A model generated the notes under the pieces. It was given only the letters and a program-made list of their open reading frames with translations. It was not told the origin of the DNA and did no database searches. Positions 9,526-19,388 of a DNA stretch of 64,000 nucleotides are shown here, one piece after another. Made by a program: the position numbers and the translations under genes. The stretch comes from Salimicrobium humidisoli (lineage in GTDB: Bacteria > Bacillota > Bacilli > Bacillales > Halobacillaceae): contig NZ_NSGH01000001.1 of NCBI RefSeq assembly GCF_002295105.1, positions 62,001 through 126,000 on the forward strand, in the 5' to 3' direction. Numbering within the stretch: position 1 is the stretch's first letter; each line of letters begins with the position of its first letter.

Positions 9526-11610
9526 GTGAAAATACCAGCACAACAGTTTGAATTACTACAGGGGCCTCTACGATTATTTGCCAATATGAAAAAGGAATAC
9601 ACAGAAAATGAAATCGCTGAAATAAAAAATTCGCATCAAAAAGGTTGGAGAGACTGGAAAGAACTGATAAAAAAAGTTTTGGATCAGTTGGGTGAAGGTT
9701 ACGAGGCAGAAACGGAAAACTGGACCAACGGATGGCTTATACGGACACACTTCTGGACGAGGATCAAACGTTTGGAAAGAAAGGGTGACGCTACTTGTAA
9801 TTCCGTAGCGATGAACGGAGATTCTCTGCGCGTTCATCTAGAATGGCACAACAATCGTAGCGACAGATCCGGTAATTCGATTGAAGAGCATAACGCATGG
9901 ATTAACTACGTAGAAGAATGGATAGCAGAGCAATCGATAGAACCTGCCGATTACAAGGTATGGAGCTCTTTGGAGGATGAGAACGAGGAGTATATAACAT
10001 TGGAAACATACCTTCAGGACGAGGAAGTTCAGGAACAGTACAACCAGATGCTTAATAGTGAGGAAGATATCTGGGTAAGAATAGGTAAGGTATTCACGAA
10101 AGAAGAAGTGTTGACGTGGGATTATGCAGAAGAAGCCATTGCGAACGTTATCCGGGCCCTGGATAATCTTTACGAAAAAACAGGAGTAGCCCCTAAGTAC
10201 TGGTTATTTAATGTCTTCTATTCAAAAAATAGTGTCGTCTGGGAAAAAAGCAGAGCACAGGGAATTGCAGCTATGCAATACGAAGAAGGAAGACAAGTTA
10301 GACAGGCCGTTACACAAAACGTAAACGAAATTAAGAAAATAGCGGTTGGAGATTATGTCATTGCCTACACAGGAAAGAAAGGGTTTCTGGCAATAGGAAA
10401 AGTGACGAGACCATTTTATGAGGAGAAAGACGAGTCGAAGTATATCTATGCGGATACCGAAAGAGATGGAGGATGGAGGCAAAGAATCGGTGTGGATTGG
10501 CTCAAGGTGGTTGACGAGCCGGTGACTTCGAAGGACCCTGGACTGAAAAAAAGGCTGGGGGTGAAGCCGGCTACTGTTATGGGTTCGGCTACTATTTTTG
10601 AAATACCTGAAGAAGGCTATCATTTCGTCAAAGGTCTTATAGAAGAAACAGAAGAAAAGGAAGAAATCCCTCAGGTTACTTTTGAAGGAGATGAACTGCC
10701 TGGTGGTTTGTATTTTGAAAGAGAAGAAGAGTTGGTTACACAAGTGCGGACTGCGATAGCGAATGGCAAGCATATTATTCTGACAGGGCCGCCCGGTACA
10801 GGGAAGTCCAAACTGGCCAAATCTATATGTGATATGTTCGAGGCGGAGTATAAAATGTCCACTGCTACGTCCGACTGGTCGACGTATGAAACCATAGGCG
10901 GTTATCGGCCGAATAGTGATGGTACGTTGTCATTCAACCCGGGCCTCTTTCTTGAATGTTTCAAAGACGAAACGACACATTCCCCTCAAAACAAATGGCT
11001 GATCATTGATGAGATGAATCGGGCAGATATTGATAAAGCTTTCGGCTCCCTGTTTTCTGCACTGACGGGAGATTCTATTACGCTGAACTTCCAGACGAAA
11101 AGTGGAAGACCGCTGCTTTTGAAGCCTCAAAATGACGAAAAAACGATTGTGCCTCAGGAGTGGGAATATATAATTCCTAAAAGCTGGCGTTTGATAGGAA
11201 CGATGAATACGTTAGACAAGGCTTCATTGTATGAGATGAGTTATGCATTTATGAGAAGGTTCGCTTTCATTCCAGTTGGTATACCGAGGAATATTGACGA
11301 GGAGGTCATCCAAAAATATTTAAATACGTGGAAGATAGAAGACTTTAAGCATACTGCCTCTCTAGTATCAGTTTGGAACTACATTAACGAATACCGCCCG
11401 ATCGGACCGGCGATTATCGAAGATATAGCGAGATATGTAAGTGATGAAGAAGACTTGACATCCGCTATTATCCTTTATGTTCTGCCTCAGTTTGAAGGAC
11501 TGCTGGATAAAGAGATTTTGGAATTCATCCAGAAGGTTCAACAGGTTCCGAAGGTTGAAGGGGAGAACCTTATTCAATTTGCTGAAGATTTCTTTCATAT
11601 AAAGGGGTAA
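9526..11610 (+). CDS. McrB-like AAA+ GTPase/ATPase with EVE/PUA-like segment
   Basis: This is the motor subunit of a McrBC-type (type IV, modification-dependent) restriction system. The AAA+ core has Walker A GPPGTGKS (about 421), IIDEMNRAD as the McrB-type Walker B (about 495), GTMNTLD (sensor 1, about 558) and MRRF (about 576). Residues 268-335 (VGDYVIAYTGKKG onward) look like an EVE/PUA-type base-flipping domain that could read modified bases. The first 200 residues are not recognised. A GTG start at 9526 is chosen because GAGGAG lies 7 bases upstream. The nuclease partner follows after 3 bases. The McrB assignment is firm and the EVE call is by pattern. Confidence 0.88.
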   Translation: MKIPAQQFELLQGPLRLFANMKKEYTENEIAEIKNSHQKGWRDWKELIKKVLDQLGEGYEAETENWTNGWLIRTHFWTRIKRLERKGDATCNSVAMNGDSLRVHLEWHNNRSDRSGNSIEEHNAWINYVEEWIAEQSIEPADYKVWSSLEDENEEYITLETYLQDEEVQEQYNQMLNSEEDIWVRIGKVFTKEEVLTWDYAEEAIANVIRALDNLYEKTGVAPKYWLFNVFYSKNSVVWEKSRAQGIAAMQYEEGRQVRQAVTQNVNEIKKIAVGDYVIAYTGKKGFLAIGKVTRPFYEEKDESKYIYADTERDGGWRQRIGVDWLKVVDEPVTSKDPGLKKRLGVKPATVMGSATIFEIPEEGYHFVKGLIEETEEKEEIPQVTFEGDELPGGLYFEREEELVTQVRTAIANGKHIILTGPPGTGKSKLAKSICDMFEAEYKMSTATSDWSTYETIGGYRPNSDGTLSFNPGLFLECFKDETTHSPQNKWLIIDEMNRADIDKAFGSLFSALTGDSITLNFQTKSGRPLLLKPQNDEKTIVPQEWEYIIPKSWRLIGTMNTLDKASLYEMSYAFMRRFAFIPVGIPRNIDEEVIQKYLNTWKIEDFKHTASLVSVWNYINEYRPIGPAIIEDIARYVSDEEDLTSAIILYVLPQFEGLLDKEILEFIQKVQQVPKVEGENLIQFAEDFFHIKG

Positions 11611-11613
11611 CGT

Positions 11614-12909
11614 ATGAAGCGAAGTGCAGAAGAACTCATAGAAGAAATCAGTGACTTTCTCGTCGTTTATCTTAAATCGGGGAAAGTAGGGCTCAACTCA
11701 TTTATTGAAAAGACGGATTTGGAGATTTCCAACTTGGATCAGCTGCTGCAAATACATTTTTTAATGCAGGAGGAAGTGAAGGAATTCGTGAGAGAACTCC
11801 CAGCCCTTATTCGAAGATTTAAAACCTCCACCACACTAAAGCAGGATACGTATCACGGGAAAATAAAGGGGCAGGTGAACTGGCCGAGAACCATTAATGA
11901 AAGATTATCGAAAAATGCCAGGGACCGTTCAATTTTTGCGGTGAATGAAAGGAACCGGGAATATGCTATAAAAGAGAATCAAGTTTTGCTGGAACTCCTT
12001 CAAGTGCTGGACACGATTCTTTTTCATGTGATTGATAATAAACACTACGAGAAGTACACATGGTTTCAGGAATGGAAAAATCTAAAACTGGTAGTTCGTC
12101 AAATACTTACAAAAAACGTGTATTTATCGCGTGTAAGCAAAGACCAGGCAAAAGTGACCGATCGAATGGTCATCGATACATTGAAGCATCGCAACCCTTT
12201 ATATCGAAGGGCAGCCTTTCTTTTACACCAGTATAGGGAAATCAGAGAGGGAGAGATGAGCGAGGAAGATATTCGGCATCTTCTCAGGGAGACTTTTATA
12301 TTTCCAGAGGAAGAATCGGTATTGTTTGAGCTATACTGGGTGGTCCGACTAATTGAAACAAACACGAAAAAGGCTCAGTTGAACATTCTGGATGGCAAAA
12401 ATAATCTTGTGGCCGAGTGGGAAGATGAAACTTACTTGCACAAGATCTATCATGATTCGGACGGCTCCTCAGAGCTTAATTTTTCTGTAAGTACGAAGGA
12501 AATCGCAAACCATTATCACCCCTTCCTCGATCGTAAATTAGCTTCTCAGCAACATGCAGCAAAACTGGCTCACCAGTTTTTCGAAAAAGGGTTCGACTCC
12601 TCAATGTATTGGAGAGGACGTCCTGACATAATAGTGGAGATGTATAACAAAGAAGACTATCAATTGAGAAAAGTCGTTATCGGTGAAGTGAAGCACACCA
12701 CCAGCCGGGACTACGCCATCACGGGACTCCGGGAACTGCTTGACTACACCACATTTGCAAAGAATAAGTCAGGGGAATACTTTGAGGATGCCGGTAATGT
12801 ACCGATTATGGGAATGCTATTTACGGACCGGGTCACTTCTGGAAATGGCGAGGAAGTTTCTCTTGTTTTGAAAGAGATTAACGAAAAAGTAGTGCACGTG
12901 TCCATATAA
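11614..12909 (+). CDS. McrC-like nuclease subunit (DUF2357 / PD-(D/E)XK)
   Basis: The 431-residue protein is the predicted nuclease partner of the upstream McrB-like motor. Its C-terminal third carries GRPDIIVEM (about 334) followed by GEVKHT (about 357), a PD-(D/E)XK active site. The remainder is helical and resembles DUF2357-type McrC proteins. AAGGGG, overlapping the stop of the upstream gene, serves as ribosome binding site, so the pair is co-translated. No terminator is seen in the 175 bases after it. The spacing and the paired domains make a two-gene modification-dependent restriction system likely. The base modification recognised is unknown. Confidence 0.82.
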   Translation: MKRSAEELIEEISDFLVVYLKSGKVGLNSFIEKTDLEISNLDQLLQIHFLMQEEVKEFVRELPALIRRFKTSTTLKQDTYHGKIKGQVNWPRTINERLSKNARDRSIFAVNERNREYAIKENQVLLELLQVLDTILFHVIDNKHYEKYTWFQEWKNLKLVVRQILTKNVYLSRVSKDQAKVTDRMVIDTLKHRNPLYRRAAFLLHQYREIREGEMSEEDIRHLLRETFIFPEEESVLFELYWVVRLIETNTKKAQLNILDGKNNLVAEWEDETYLHKIYHDSDGSSELNFSVSTKEIANHYHPFLDRKLASQQHAAKLAHQFFEKGFDSSMYWRGRPDIIVEMYNKEDYQLRKVVIGEVKHTTSRDYAITGLRELLDYTTFAKNKSGEYFEDAGNVPIMGMLFTDRVTSGNGEEVSLVLKEINEKVVHVSI

Positions 12910-13084
12910 GAAATGTTTTCTAACCGGTACAAATCCTCATCATTTTTTTGTAACCCCTTACAAAAAGTTCAATAATAATTATTTAAATTTGTGGATTCCC
13001 GTTAAAATGGAAATAGAGCTAATGTATTCATAATTAATTTTATTGCTTTAATGCTCATATAATACATCAAGGAGGAGCTTAACG

Positions 13085-16000
13085 ATGAGCGGAACACATC
13101 TTTTCGGATTTGTAAATACGATTTCGGAAGATCTATATACGTTAACGAAAGATATAGAAGCGAGTTTATTTTCTCAACCTCAATCAGTATTGATTCAAGC
13201 CAGGCTTTATACGGAAAATCTGATGAAGATTGTAAGCAAGCAGGAAGAATTAGAGAAAGTAGTCCCGCTTAAACACGTCGAGCGAATTTATAGGTTATAT
13301 CGTCAAAACGCCGTAGAAGGGGAAATATACGCGAAGCTTGAATGGGTCAGAAAGAAAGGTAATAAAGCTGCTCACGACATTCACGCTGCAACATATGAGG
13401 ACGGGTTCAAGGCTCACCGTTACCTTTTTGATATCAGTGTCTGGTACATGCAGGTGTATGGGAGCTACGATTTCGAAGCTCCTATATATAAGTTACCCGA
13501 GCCGAAACACAAAGAATCAGAGTTGTCTGAGGAGAAAGTGAAAGAGTTAGTTCAACCCTTTGTAGAACAAAGCTTTCACCAAATGGATGAAATGAAACGT
13601 GAATTACAGAACCAATTGGAAGAAATAAAAAAAGAAAGAGATGCTTTATCTAAATCTGAAGAAGCGGATTCCGAGAAATTTGAACAAGAGGAAAATTCTG
13701 AGGAAGAATTCTTTTTATTTAAATACTTGGATGAAGAAGGAATGGAGTACGTAGATAAACGCGATAAAAATGGTGCTTTGTGGATTATAGGAGACTGGAG
13801 TATAAAAGATAAGCTCTTTGCCTTAAAGCAACGTCACCTCTACTTCCGTTTCGCTAAAAAAGGGGGGAGGGCGACCAACAACCAGCCTGCCTGGTTTCTG
13901 CTCAATAAAAATTTTCAAGAGAAACCAGAGGATTATAAACAGCTGGAGAAAGAAGAAACGAACAAAGAAAATTCAGACATAGTAAGTAAAGATGTAGAAG
14001 CTCCTGAAGATACAATGGTAAGTTTTTCCGTTTCTTTAGAGGTATTAGAGGCCAGGGACTGGGTGTCAAATGGGCAACTTAGAATGCCTCATCATTTAGA
14101 AAAAGTAACTTTGTACCAGACGTTTGATCCGATACTTTCGAATTTAACGGGTTGTTCTACCTTTGGAGATATTACAGAAGAGAAATTAAGAGAGGTTTAT
14201 AAAGAATCCAAGGAGTCTTTTCTTAACACTGTGGAAGCTCTCTTCTTTTGGGGAGTAAGGTTTACAGGGAATCTCGAGAAATTTCAACCAACCACGCAAG
14301 GTAGCGACAGGTATATTATTCGTGTGCATAACGCAGGTGGTAAAAAAATTAGAGATATTGCTTCCGTTAAAGAGGCGAAAAAGCTCGAGAACCGAAATAT
14401 TACGAATGTGGAAACCTTAGACAAAATACTGTTAGATTCGTTGAATTGGCTCACTGGAACCAATAACAACTGGGTAGAAGAAAAGTCGGAAAAACCTGCA
14501 GAAAAGACATCTGAATCCAAAGAAGACACCATGCTTCATTACAAAATGGAAAAAATGAGGATTCCCGCAGTCATAGCTGAAAAGTCTTTATGGAGGATAG
14601 GGGTGGAAGGCTGCGATAATTTATTGCGTCAGTTTAACAACCTTGGTGTAAAGAAATTGGAAGATATCGATTTCAGTCTCGACAATGTCCATGAAAAGAT
14701 GAGTCAAACTGGCGAAAAAACTATTAAGAAATTTTGGCATCAGTTACAACAGATTGCAGGCGAGAAACAAGAAATAGACAAAGTAAATAAAGTGGATGGT
14801 ATAGAAGGAAATATAATTTATTTTGATAGAGAAAAGATAAAGGTACCTGAAAACTTGAAGGACGTGGAATTGAATGGAGCGTTTTTCTCAGGGGCTGAGA
14901 ATGCAGTTGAACAATTGAAGGCCTCCGGCACCAAAACTCTAGGGGACCTTCCATCCGATTTTATTACAGTTCGTAAAATTAAGGGTGTAGGAAATAAAAA
15001 GGTAGAAATAATTTTCAAGCACTTATCTAATTTTATTCAAGAAGAAGAGAAGAGAAAAGAATTAGAAAACCTGAGCCCTGAAGAATATAAAAAACATCTA
15101 TTTCAACAATTAATGGCCAGGCTTGATAATGCAATGGAAAATGAGGAAGCTGCAAAAAAAGAAAAAATTCCTACTAGATATTTTTATCTCACTAAAAAAC
15201 GGTACCACGCAAGCCTTAGAGGCGAGCATCTCACATTAGAAGAACTGGGTAATGAGTTAGGGATGACCAGAGAAGGGGTTCGTCAGATTTTTGCAAAAGG
15301 GGACGCTCGCATAGCTACTCTCGTCCAGCCTTTCATTGATTTTGTACTTCATAATGAACAAAAAAGTAAAAAAATGTTCGTTGAAGATTATCTCCATACA
15401 CATTCGCTGCTACACTATATAATTCTTCAGGGAATTGAAAAATTAGGGCTTACAACCGTTGCTTCCTCGGAGAAAGTATATATTAGTAGGTTAGATGAAC
15501 ATGAACTCAGAGGAATGAAAGAAGAAATAAAAAAAGAACTTAAAGAGACGTTCCATCTTCGGGTTATCAATTTCCAAAAATTAAGGGAATACTGTGAAGA
15601 AAAAGCTGTAGAGGTAGGGTGTTCAGTTGAATTTATAAAAAGAGTTGCTGAAGGGGAAGTAAATTGGTTGGCCGAGGACCAGGGGATACTAAAATCGATA
15701 AGTAAGAAAGATGTAGTAGAGATGGTCATGTTGCAATATCCGGAGGGTGCAGAGATCTACGGTCAAGAAGAAGAACTTATAGAAAAAGCTAACGATTTCA
15801 TGCCGGGTCAATTTAAGGGGGAGAGGTCTTTTAATTCCATAGCATTGCGTGAAGACGTAGCTAGTTCTATTCTACTGTGGGACCGAGGAATTTACATTCA
15901 TGAAAATTTTATAACTGTTAATCAATCAATCCTAAATAGAGCTATTCAAATGGCAGTTAATTTGGTGAAAAAAAATGGCTCTGTGAAAGTCACCAAGGTG

Positions 16001-17215
16001 TATGAAAATTTTGAAGAAGAGTTGAAAGAACAGGGTATTATGAGTGAATATGCTCTGTACTCTTTAATGAGAAAACAAGGAAATGAATATTTGTCTTTTA
16101 GTAAATTTCCAACAATCCACCCTGTTGGAGAAGAAAGAAAAAGCAATGGCGAGTATATAAGAGAATACCTAGAAAATAACGGTGGTAACGCCACTATCTC
16201 AGAACTAGAGAATGAATTTTTGAGTAACAGAGGGTGGAAGAAATTTAGTTTGAGTCAAGCTTTGGCTAAAAACAAAGAAATTGTTGTACTGGACCGGGAG
16301 GAGTATGGGTTGCTATCGGATTATAGTCACATAAAACCTGAAGACTTACAGTTCGTAGCTGATCAAATTACTGATAAATTAGAAGAGAGTCCTGTAGCGT
16401 TCATCGATGCTTTTTATCAGGAAAACGAGTTGGTTTTAAGAAGTTTACGAATAACCAGCAGGCGTTTGTTGTACTCCCTGTTAAAAGAAATGTTTGGTGA
16501 TGTATTGAAAATGGGCAGATTCCCTTACATTTTGAAAAAAGGAATAGAGATAAATAACGTCTTTGGTAATAGGCTAATTGACGACTACATCAAAAAAGAA
16601 GAGGACATAGTGTCGAGAGAAGAAGTAGAGCAGTGGATCACTGACATGCTCGGGGAGAATGATAGATACTTGGATGCAGTCCTAGGCCATTCCAGTACAA
16701 TTCTTTACTACGCTCAAGGTGAATACGGAGAATATGTTCACGCAGACACCATTGGCTATGGACCAAAGATGAAAGAGGACCTGGAACGATCAGTTACGAA
16801 TCTATTTGAAAAGATTTCAAAAATGAGAAACAGAGATTATGTATTTATTGATGAATTGATAGATGAAGAGAGTCTTCCTCCTTTGAAGAACCAAATAGAG
16901 TGGAGTGAAGATTTATTAAGACATTTATTGAAAAAGTCAGACCGCTGGAATTTGATAGGTTCATATGACGCAATTGTGACTCCTGTTTATTCTTCCATTT
17001 CTTCAGATGCAAAATTTATAGAATATTTGCTTCAGAAAGAATTTTCTGGATCTGCTAAATTAAACTCTTTTAAAAAATATCTTAATGATATTAAATATTC
17101 GAATGGTGGCAAGTTATTAGCAGAAACAGAAGTGTTGTTAGAAGAAGGGGAGGCCCCCTTTCAGTTAGATGGAGATGAAATTCTGCTTAAAGATTGGAGT
17201 GACGTTAGCTTATGA
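13085..17215 (+). CDS. Large multidomain protein: DUF4145-like, alpha-CTD-like HhH, sigma-region-4-like HTH
   Basis: I do not recognise this 1376-residue protein as a named family. Residues 1-135 resemble DUF4145 (HEPN-related), with the RKKGNKAAHD signature near 95. Residues 150-205 are a charged coiled coil. Residues 215-280 contain DKRDKNGALWIIG, a module I associate with DUF4145 helicases. Two helix-hairpin-helix stretches (about 485-550 and 600-655, including IKGVGNKKVEIIF) resemble the RNA polymerase alpha C-terminal domain. Residues 716-745 (LTLEELGNELGMTREGVRQI) closely match the sigma-70 region 4 HTH. About 600 further residues are unassigned. AAGGAGGAG precedes the ATG. The gene is AT-rich and overlaps the next by 4 bases. 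A DNA-binding platform or sensor of transcription in a defence operon is inferred only. Confidence 0.72.
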   Translation: MSGTHLFGFVNTISEDLYTLTKDIEASLFSQPQSVLIQARLYTENLMKIVSKQEELEKVVPLKHVERIYRLYRQNAVEGEIYAKLEWVRKKGNKAAHDIHAATYEDGFKAHRYLFDISVWYMQVYGSYDFEAPIYKLPEPKHKESELSEEKVKELVQPFVEQSFHQMDEMKRELQNQLEEIKKERDALSKSEEADSEKFEQEENSEEEFFLFKYLDEEGMEYVDKRDKNGALWIIGDWSIKDKLFALKQRHLYFRFAKKGGRATNNQPAWFLLNKNFQEKPEDYKQLEKEETNKENSDIVSKDVEAPEDTMVSFSVSLEVLEARDWVSNGQLRMPHHLEKVTLYQTFDPILSNLTGCSTFGDITEEKLREVYKESKESFLNTVEALFFWGVRFTGNLEKFQPTTQGSDRYIIRVHNAGGKKIRDIASVKEAKKLENRNITNVETLDKILLDSLNWLTGTNNNWVEEKSEKPAEKTSESKEDTMLHYKMEKMRIPAVIAEKSLWRIGVEGCDNLLRQFNNLGVKKLEDIDFSLDNVHEKMSQTGEKTIKKFWHQLQQIAGEKQEIDKVNKVDGIEGNIIYFDREKIKVPENLKDVELNGAFFSGAENAVEQLKASGTKTLGDLPSDFITVRKIKGVGNKKVEIIFKHLSNFIQEEEKRKELENLSPEEYKKHLFQQLMARLDNAMENEEAAKKEKIPTRYFYLTKKRYHASLRGEHLTLEELGNELGMTREGVRQIFAKGDARIATLVQPFIDFVLHNEQKSKKMFVEDYLHTHSLLHYIILQGIEKLGLTTVASSEKVYISRLDEHELRGMKEEIKKELKETFHLRVINFQKLREYCEEKAVEVGCSVEFIKRVAEGEVNWLAEDQGILKSISKKDVVEMVMLQYPEGAEIYGQEEELIEKANDFMPGQFKGERSFNSIALREDVASSILLWDRGIYIHENFITVNQSILNRAIQMAVNLVKKNGSVKVTKVYENFEEELKEQGIMSEYALYSLMRKQGNEYLSFSKFPTIHPVGEERKSNGEYIREYLENNGGNATISELENEFLSNRGWKKFSLSQALAKNKEIVVLDREEYGLLSDYSHIKPEDLQFVADQITDKLEESPVAFIDAFYQENELVLRSLRITSRRLLYSLLKEMFGDVLKMGRFPYILKKGIEINNVFGNRLIDDYIKKEEDIVSREEVEQWITDMLGENDRYLDAVLGHSSTILYYAQGEYGEYVHADTIGYGPKMKEDLERSVTNLFEKISKMRNRDYVFIDELIDEESLPPLKNQIEWSEDLLRHLLKKSDRWNLIGSYDAIVTPVYSSISSDAKFIEYLLQKEFSGSAKLNSFKKYLNDIKYSNGGKLLAETEVLLEEGEAPFQLDGDEILLKDWSDVSL

Positions 17216-17397
17216 ACAATAGACTTGTGGCTCACATTTCTTCATTACTTGAAGAGGAAGACGCAGATGTTAAAGAATTGATTGTCCACACTATAACCCA
17301 AGTAGAAGAGAAGAATATTTCTGCTATGGCCCATGCTAAGAAAGTTAGTCGTTTTATAGATAAAAACTTAAGCGAAGGATCAGGTGATCCAGAATGA
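17212..17397 (+). CDS. 61-residue acidic helical protein of unknown function
   Basis: The frame overlaps the gene before it by ATGA at 17212 and the gene after it by ATGA at 17394, so all three are translationally coupled, which is strong evidence that this short frame is real. The product is acidic, predicted helical, soluble and without cysteines or recognisable motifs. Such size and position suit an adaptor or inhibitor of one of the two large neighbours, but nothing in the sequence shows a function. Confidence 0.75.
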   Translation: MNNRLVAHISSLLEEEDADVKELIVHTITQVEEKNISAMAHAKKVSRFIDKNLSEGSGDPE

Positions 17398-19388
17398 AGA
17401 TAGAATCATTAACAATGAAAAATTTCCGCCAATACTATGGCAGACAAACAATTGACTTTGCCCAAGGTGAAAATCAAGAAGTTGTAACTGTTATTTTAGG
17501 AGAAAATGGGCGTGGAAAAACTGGAATTTACCGTGCAATGTTATTCGCTTTGTTTGGTGACGAAAAACTGAATCAAGATACCGATGAAGCTTCTTTAAAC
17601 CTAGTGAATCTTAAGGCGATTAAAGAAAGTAACGACAACGTAGAAGCAGAAGTAACGCTCACTTTTTCCCACAATTCTCAGCAGTATGTAATTAGCCGGA
17701 AGTTGGTAGGGGGTCTCATTAACGATAAAGTTACCGAACAACGGGCAGGTCAGAAATTAAAAGGTATTACTTCAGGAGAAGAGTGGATCGGAGAAGAAGA
17801 TATATCGTTACAGATACAACAATTTATCGATGAACGTGTAAAGAACTACTTCTTTTTTGATGGAGAAAGAATTGAAAGGTTAACGAGAGTATCACACCAA
17901 CAACGAAAAGAGATCTCTACCGGAATTAAAAATTTGTTGAAAATAGATGATGTCTTTAAAACGGAAGCAGTTCTGAAAGAAGTTAAGTCGAAAGCGAATG
18001 CCGAACTTAGTAAATATTCAAGTGGAGAGTACAAAAAGGCATTGCATGAGCTGGAGAAAAGAGAAAAGGAATATGCCGATTTATTACTAGAAAAAGAAAA
18101 TAACGAAGAATATAGTTCAACTATGGAAAATGAATTAAACAACGTGAACCAGAAGTTGAGTGAATTCGAATCCATGAGTGCCCTTCTAAATAGTCGTGAT
18201 CAGTTAGAGCAGGAAGTAAAAAAAGCTGAGGCAAAGATTGAAGAGAAAACAATGCAACTCCGGGTTTTCAATGACTATCTGCCACTGATGATGGGAGAAG
18301 ACACACTTGAGCTTGTGCAGGCTAAACTGAAAAAAGAATTAGAGAATCAGGATTTTTCAGGTATATCTTCTTCATTTGTCCAACAACTTGTGAGTGATAT
18401 GCAGTGTATTTGTGGTACGGATTTATCGAAGAACCAGGAGCAACTTCAAGAACTTAAAAGCCTGGAAGCTTCCGTCAAAGAATACGAAGAAAATAAAACG
18501 TCCCACGAATTGTTGGAAGCATTAAATTCCTTATTTGATTTTTTGAGTGGTCGAAAGGACGTTATAGAACTGCAACTTACCGATATTAACCAGATGAGTT
18601 ATGAAAAGGAAGAAAATCAAGTAAAACTGGAGAAATTGAATAATCGTCTGTCAGATTCAGCGGAAGGCGAAATGCAGCATTTGAATGATAAAAGAAAAGA
18701 ACTTCATAGAAAAATAGACGAGGCAGAAAATCAACGTGAAAGGCTTCAAAGTCAGCTCACCAGTTTAACTGAGACGATAAAGAATGGGAAATCTCATTTA
18801 AAAGAGTTAGAAAAAAGAAGCGGGGTACGTTCTAAACTTCTGGAAAAAAATGATTTACTGGATCGTTCTCTCCAAACGATGTCCGGATTAATCGCAACTT
18901 TTGAAAAGGAAATGATTGAGGAACTGGAAAGGGCAGCCCAACAGAACCTGCAATATCTATTGGATGCATCCGGCCAGTCGATGATAAGCCGTGTGAAAAT
19001 AAACAAAGATTACTCAATCGAAGTTTATAATGCATATAATCAACCTTTCCTCGCCAATATTTCTCAGGGTCAGAGACAGGTTCTGTCTTTGAGCTTCATT
19101 ACTGCGCTTGCTCAAGTAGCAGGGGGAGATTCTACGCTGGAAATGCCTTTGTTGATGGATACACCTTTCGGGAGGTTAAGTGAGATGCATCAGAAAAATT
19201 TAATCGATTACCTCCCGCAAATCTGTTCTCAGTGGGTGCTATTGGTAACTGGCAGGGAATTCGGTGAAGAAGAGAAGAAGAAGTTTGAAGAGTTCGGAGT
19301 TCTGGGGAAATTTTATGAGTTAGAGTCGCAAGAAGCTGGAATGACAGTAATCAGGGAGAAACAGGAAATTGGAGGTGTAAAAAAGTAA
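17394..19388 (+). CDS. DndD/SMC-like coiled-coil ATPase (AAA_23)
   Basis: The 664-residue protein is an SMC/Rad50-type ABC ATPase closest in plan to DndD. The N-terminal half has KNFRQYYG and Walker A GENGRGKT (about 36). Long coiled coils (about 190-330 and 355-500) flank a cysteine pair QCICGTDL (about 335) where Rad50-like proteins have a zinc hook, here C-x-C rather than CxxC. The C-terminal half has the signature SQGQRQVLSLSF (about 557) and Walker B LLMDTPFGRLS (about 585). DndD itself works in DNA phosphorothioation, but no dndB, dndC or dndE is in the window, so this ATPase must serve the proteins encoded around it. It starts by ATGA overlap and ends directly against the next gene. 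Confidence 0.88.
   Translation: MKIESLTMKNFRQYYGRQTIDFAQGENQEVVTVILGENGRGKTGIYRAMLFALFGDEKLNQDTDEASLNLVNLKAIKESNDNVEAEVTLTFSHNSQQYVISRKLVGGLINDKVTEQRAGQKLKGITSGEEWIGEEDISLQIQQFIDERVKNYFFFDGERIERLTRVSHQQRKEISTGIKNLLKIDDVFKTEAVLKEVKSKANAELSKYSSGEYKKALHELEKREKEYADLLLEKENNEEYSSTMENELNNVNQKLSEFESMSALLNSRDQLEQEVKKAEAKIEEKTMQLRVFNDYLPLMMGEDTLELVQAKLKKELENQDFSGISSSFVQQLVSDMQCICGTDLSKNQEQLQELKSLEASVKEYEENKTSHELLEALNSLFDFLSGRKDVIELQLTDINQMSYEKEENQVKLEKLNNRLSDSAEGEMQHLNDKRKELHRKIDEAENQRERLQSQLTSLTETIKNGKSHLKELEKRSGVRSKLLEKNDLLDRSLQTMSGLIATFEKEMIEELERAAQQNLQYLLDASGQSMISRVKINKDYSIEVYNAYNQPFLANISQGQRQVLSLSFITALAQVAGGDSTLEMPLLMDTPFGRLSEMHQKNLIDYLPQICSQWVLLVTGREFGEEEKKKFEEFGVLGKFYELESQEAGMTVIREKQEIGGVKK

Noticed and set aside
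13058-13063. TATAAT before the 1376-residue protein
   Set aside because: A start of transcription from this hexamer would fall on the ribosome binding site and no -35 is present; the true promoter was not identified.
17394-19388. DNA phosphorothioation (Dnd) system
   Set aside because: Only a DndD-like ATPase is present; no cysteine desulfurase, DndB, DndC or DndE-like genes surround it.
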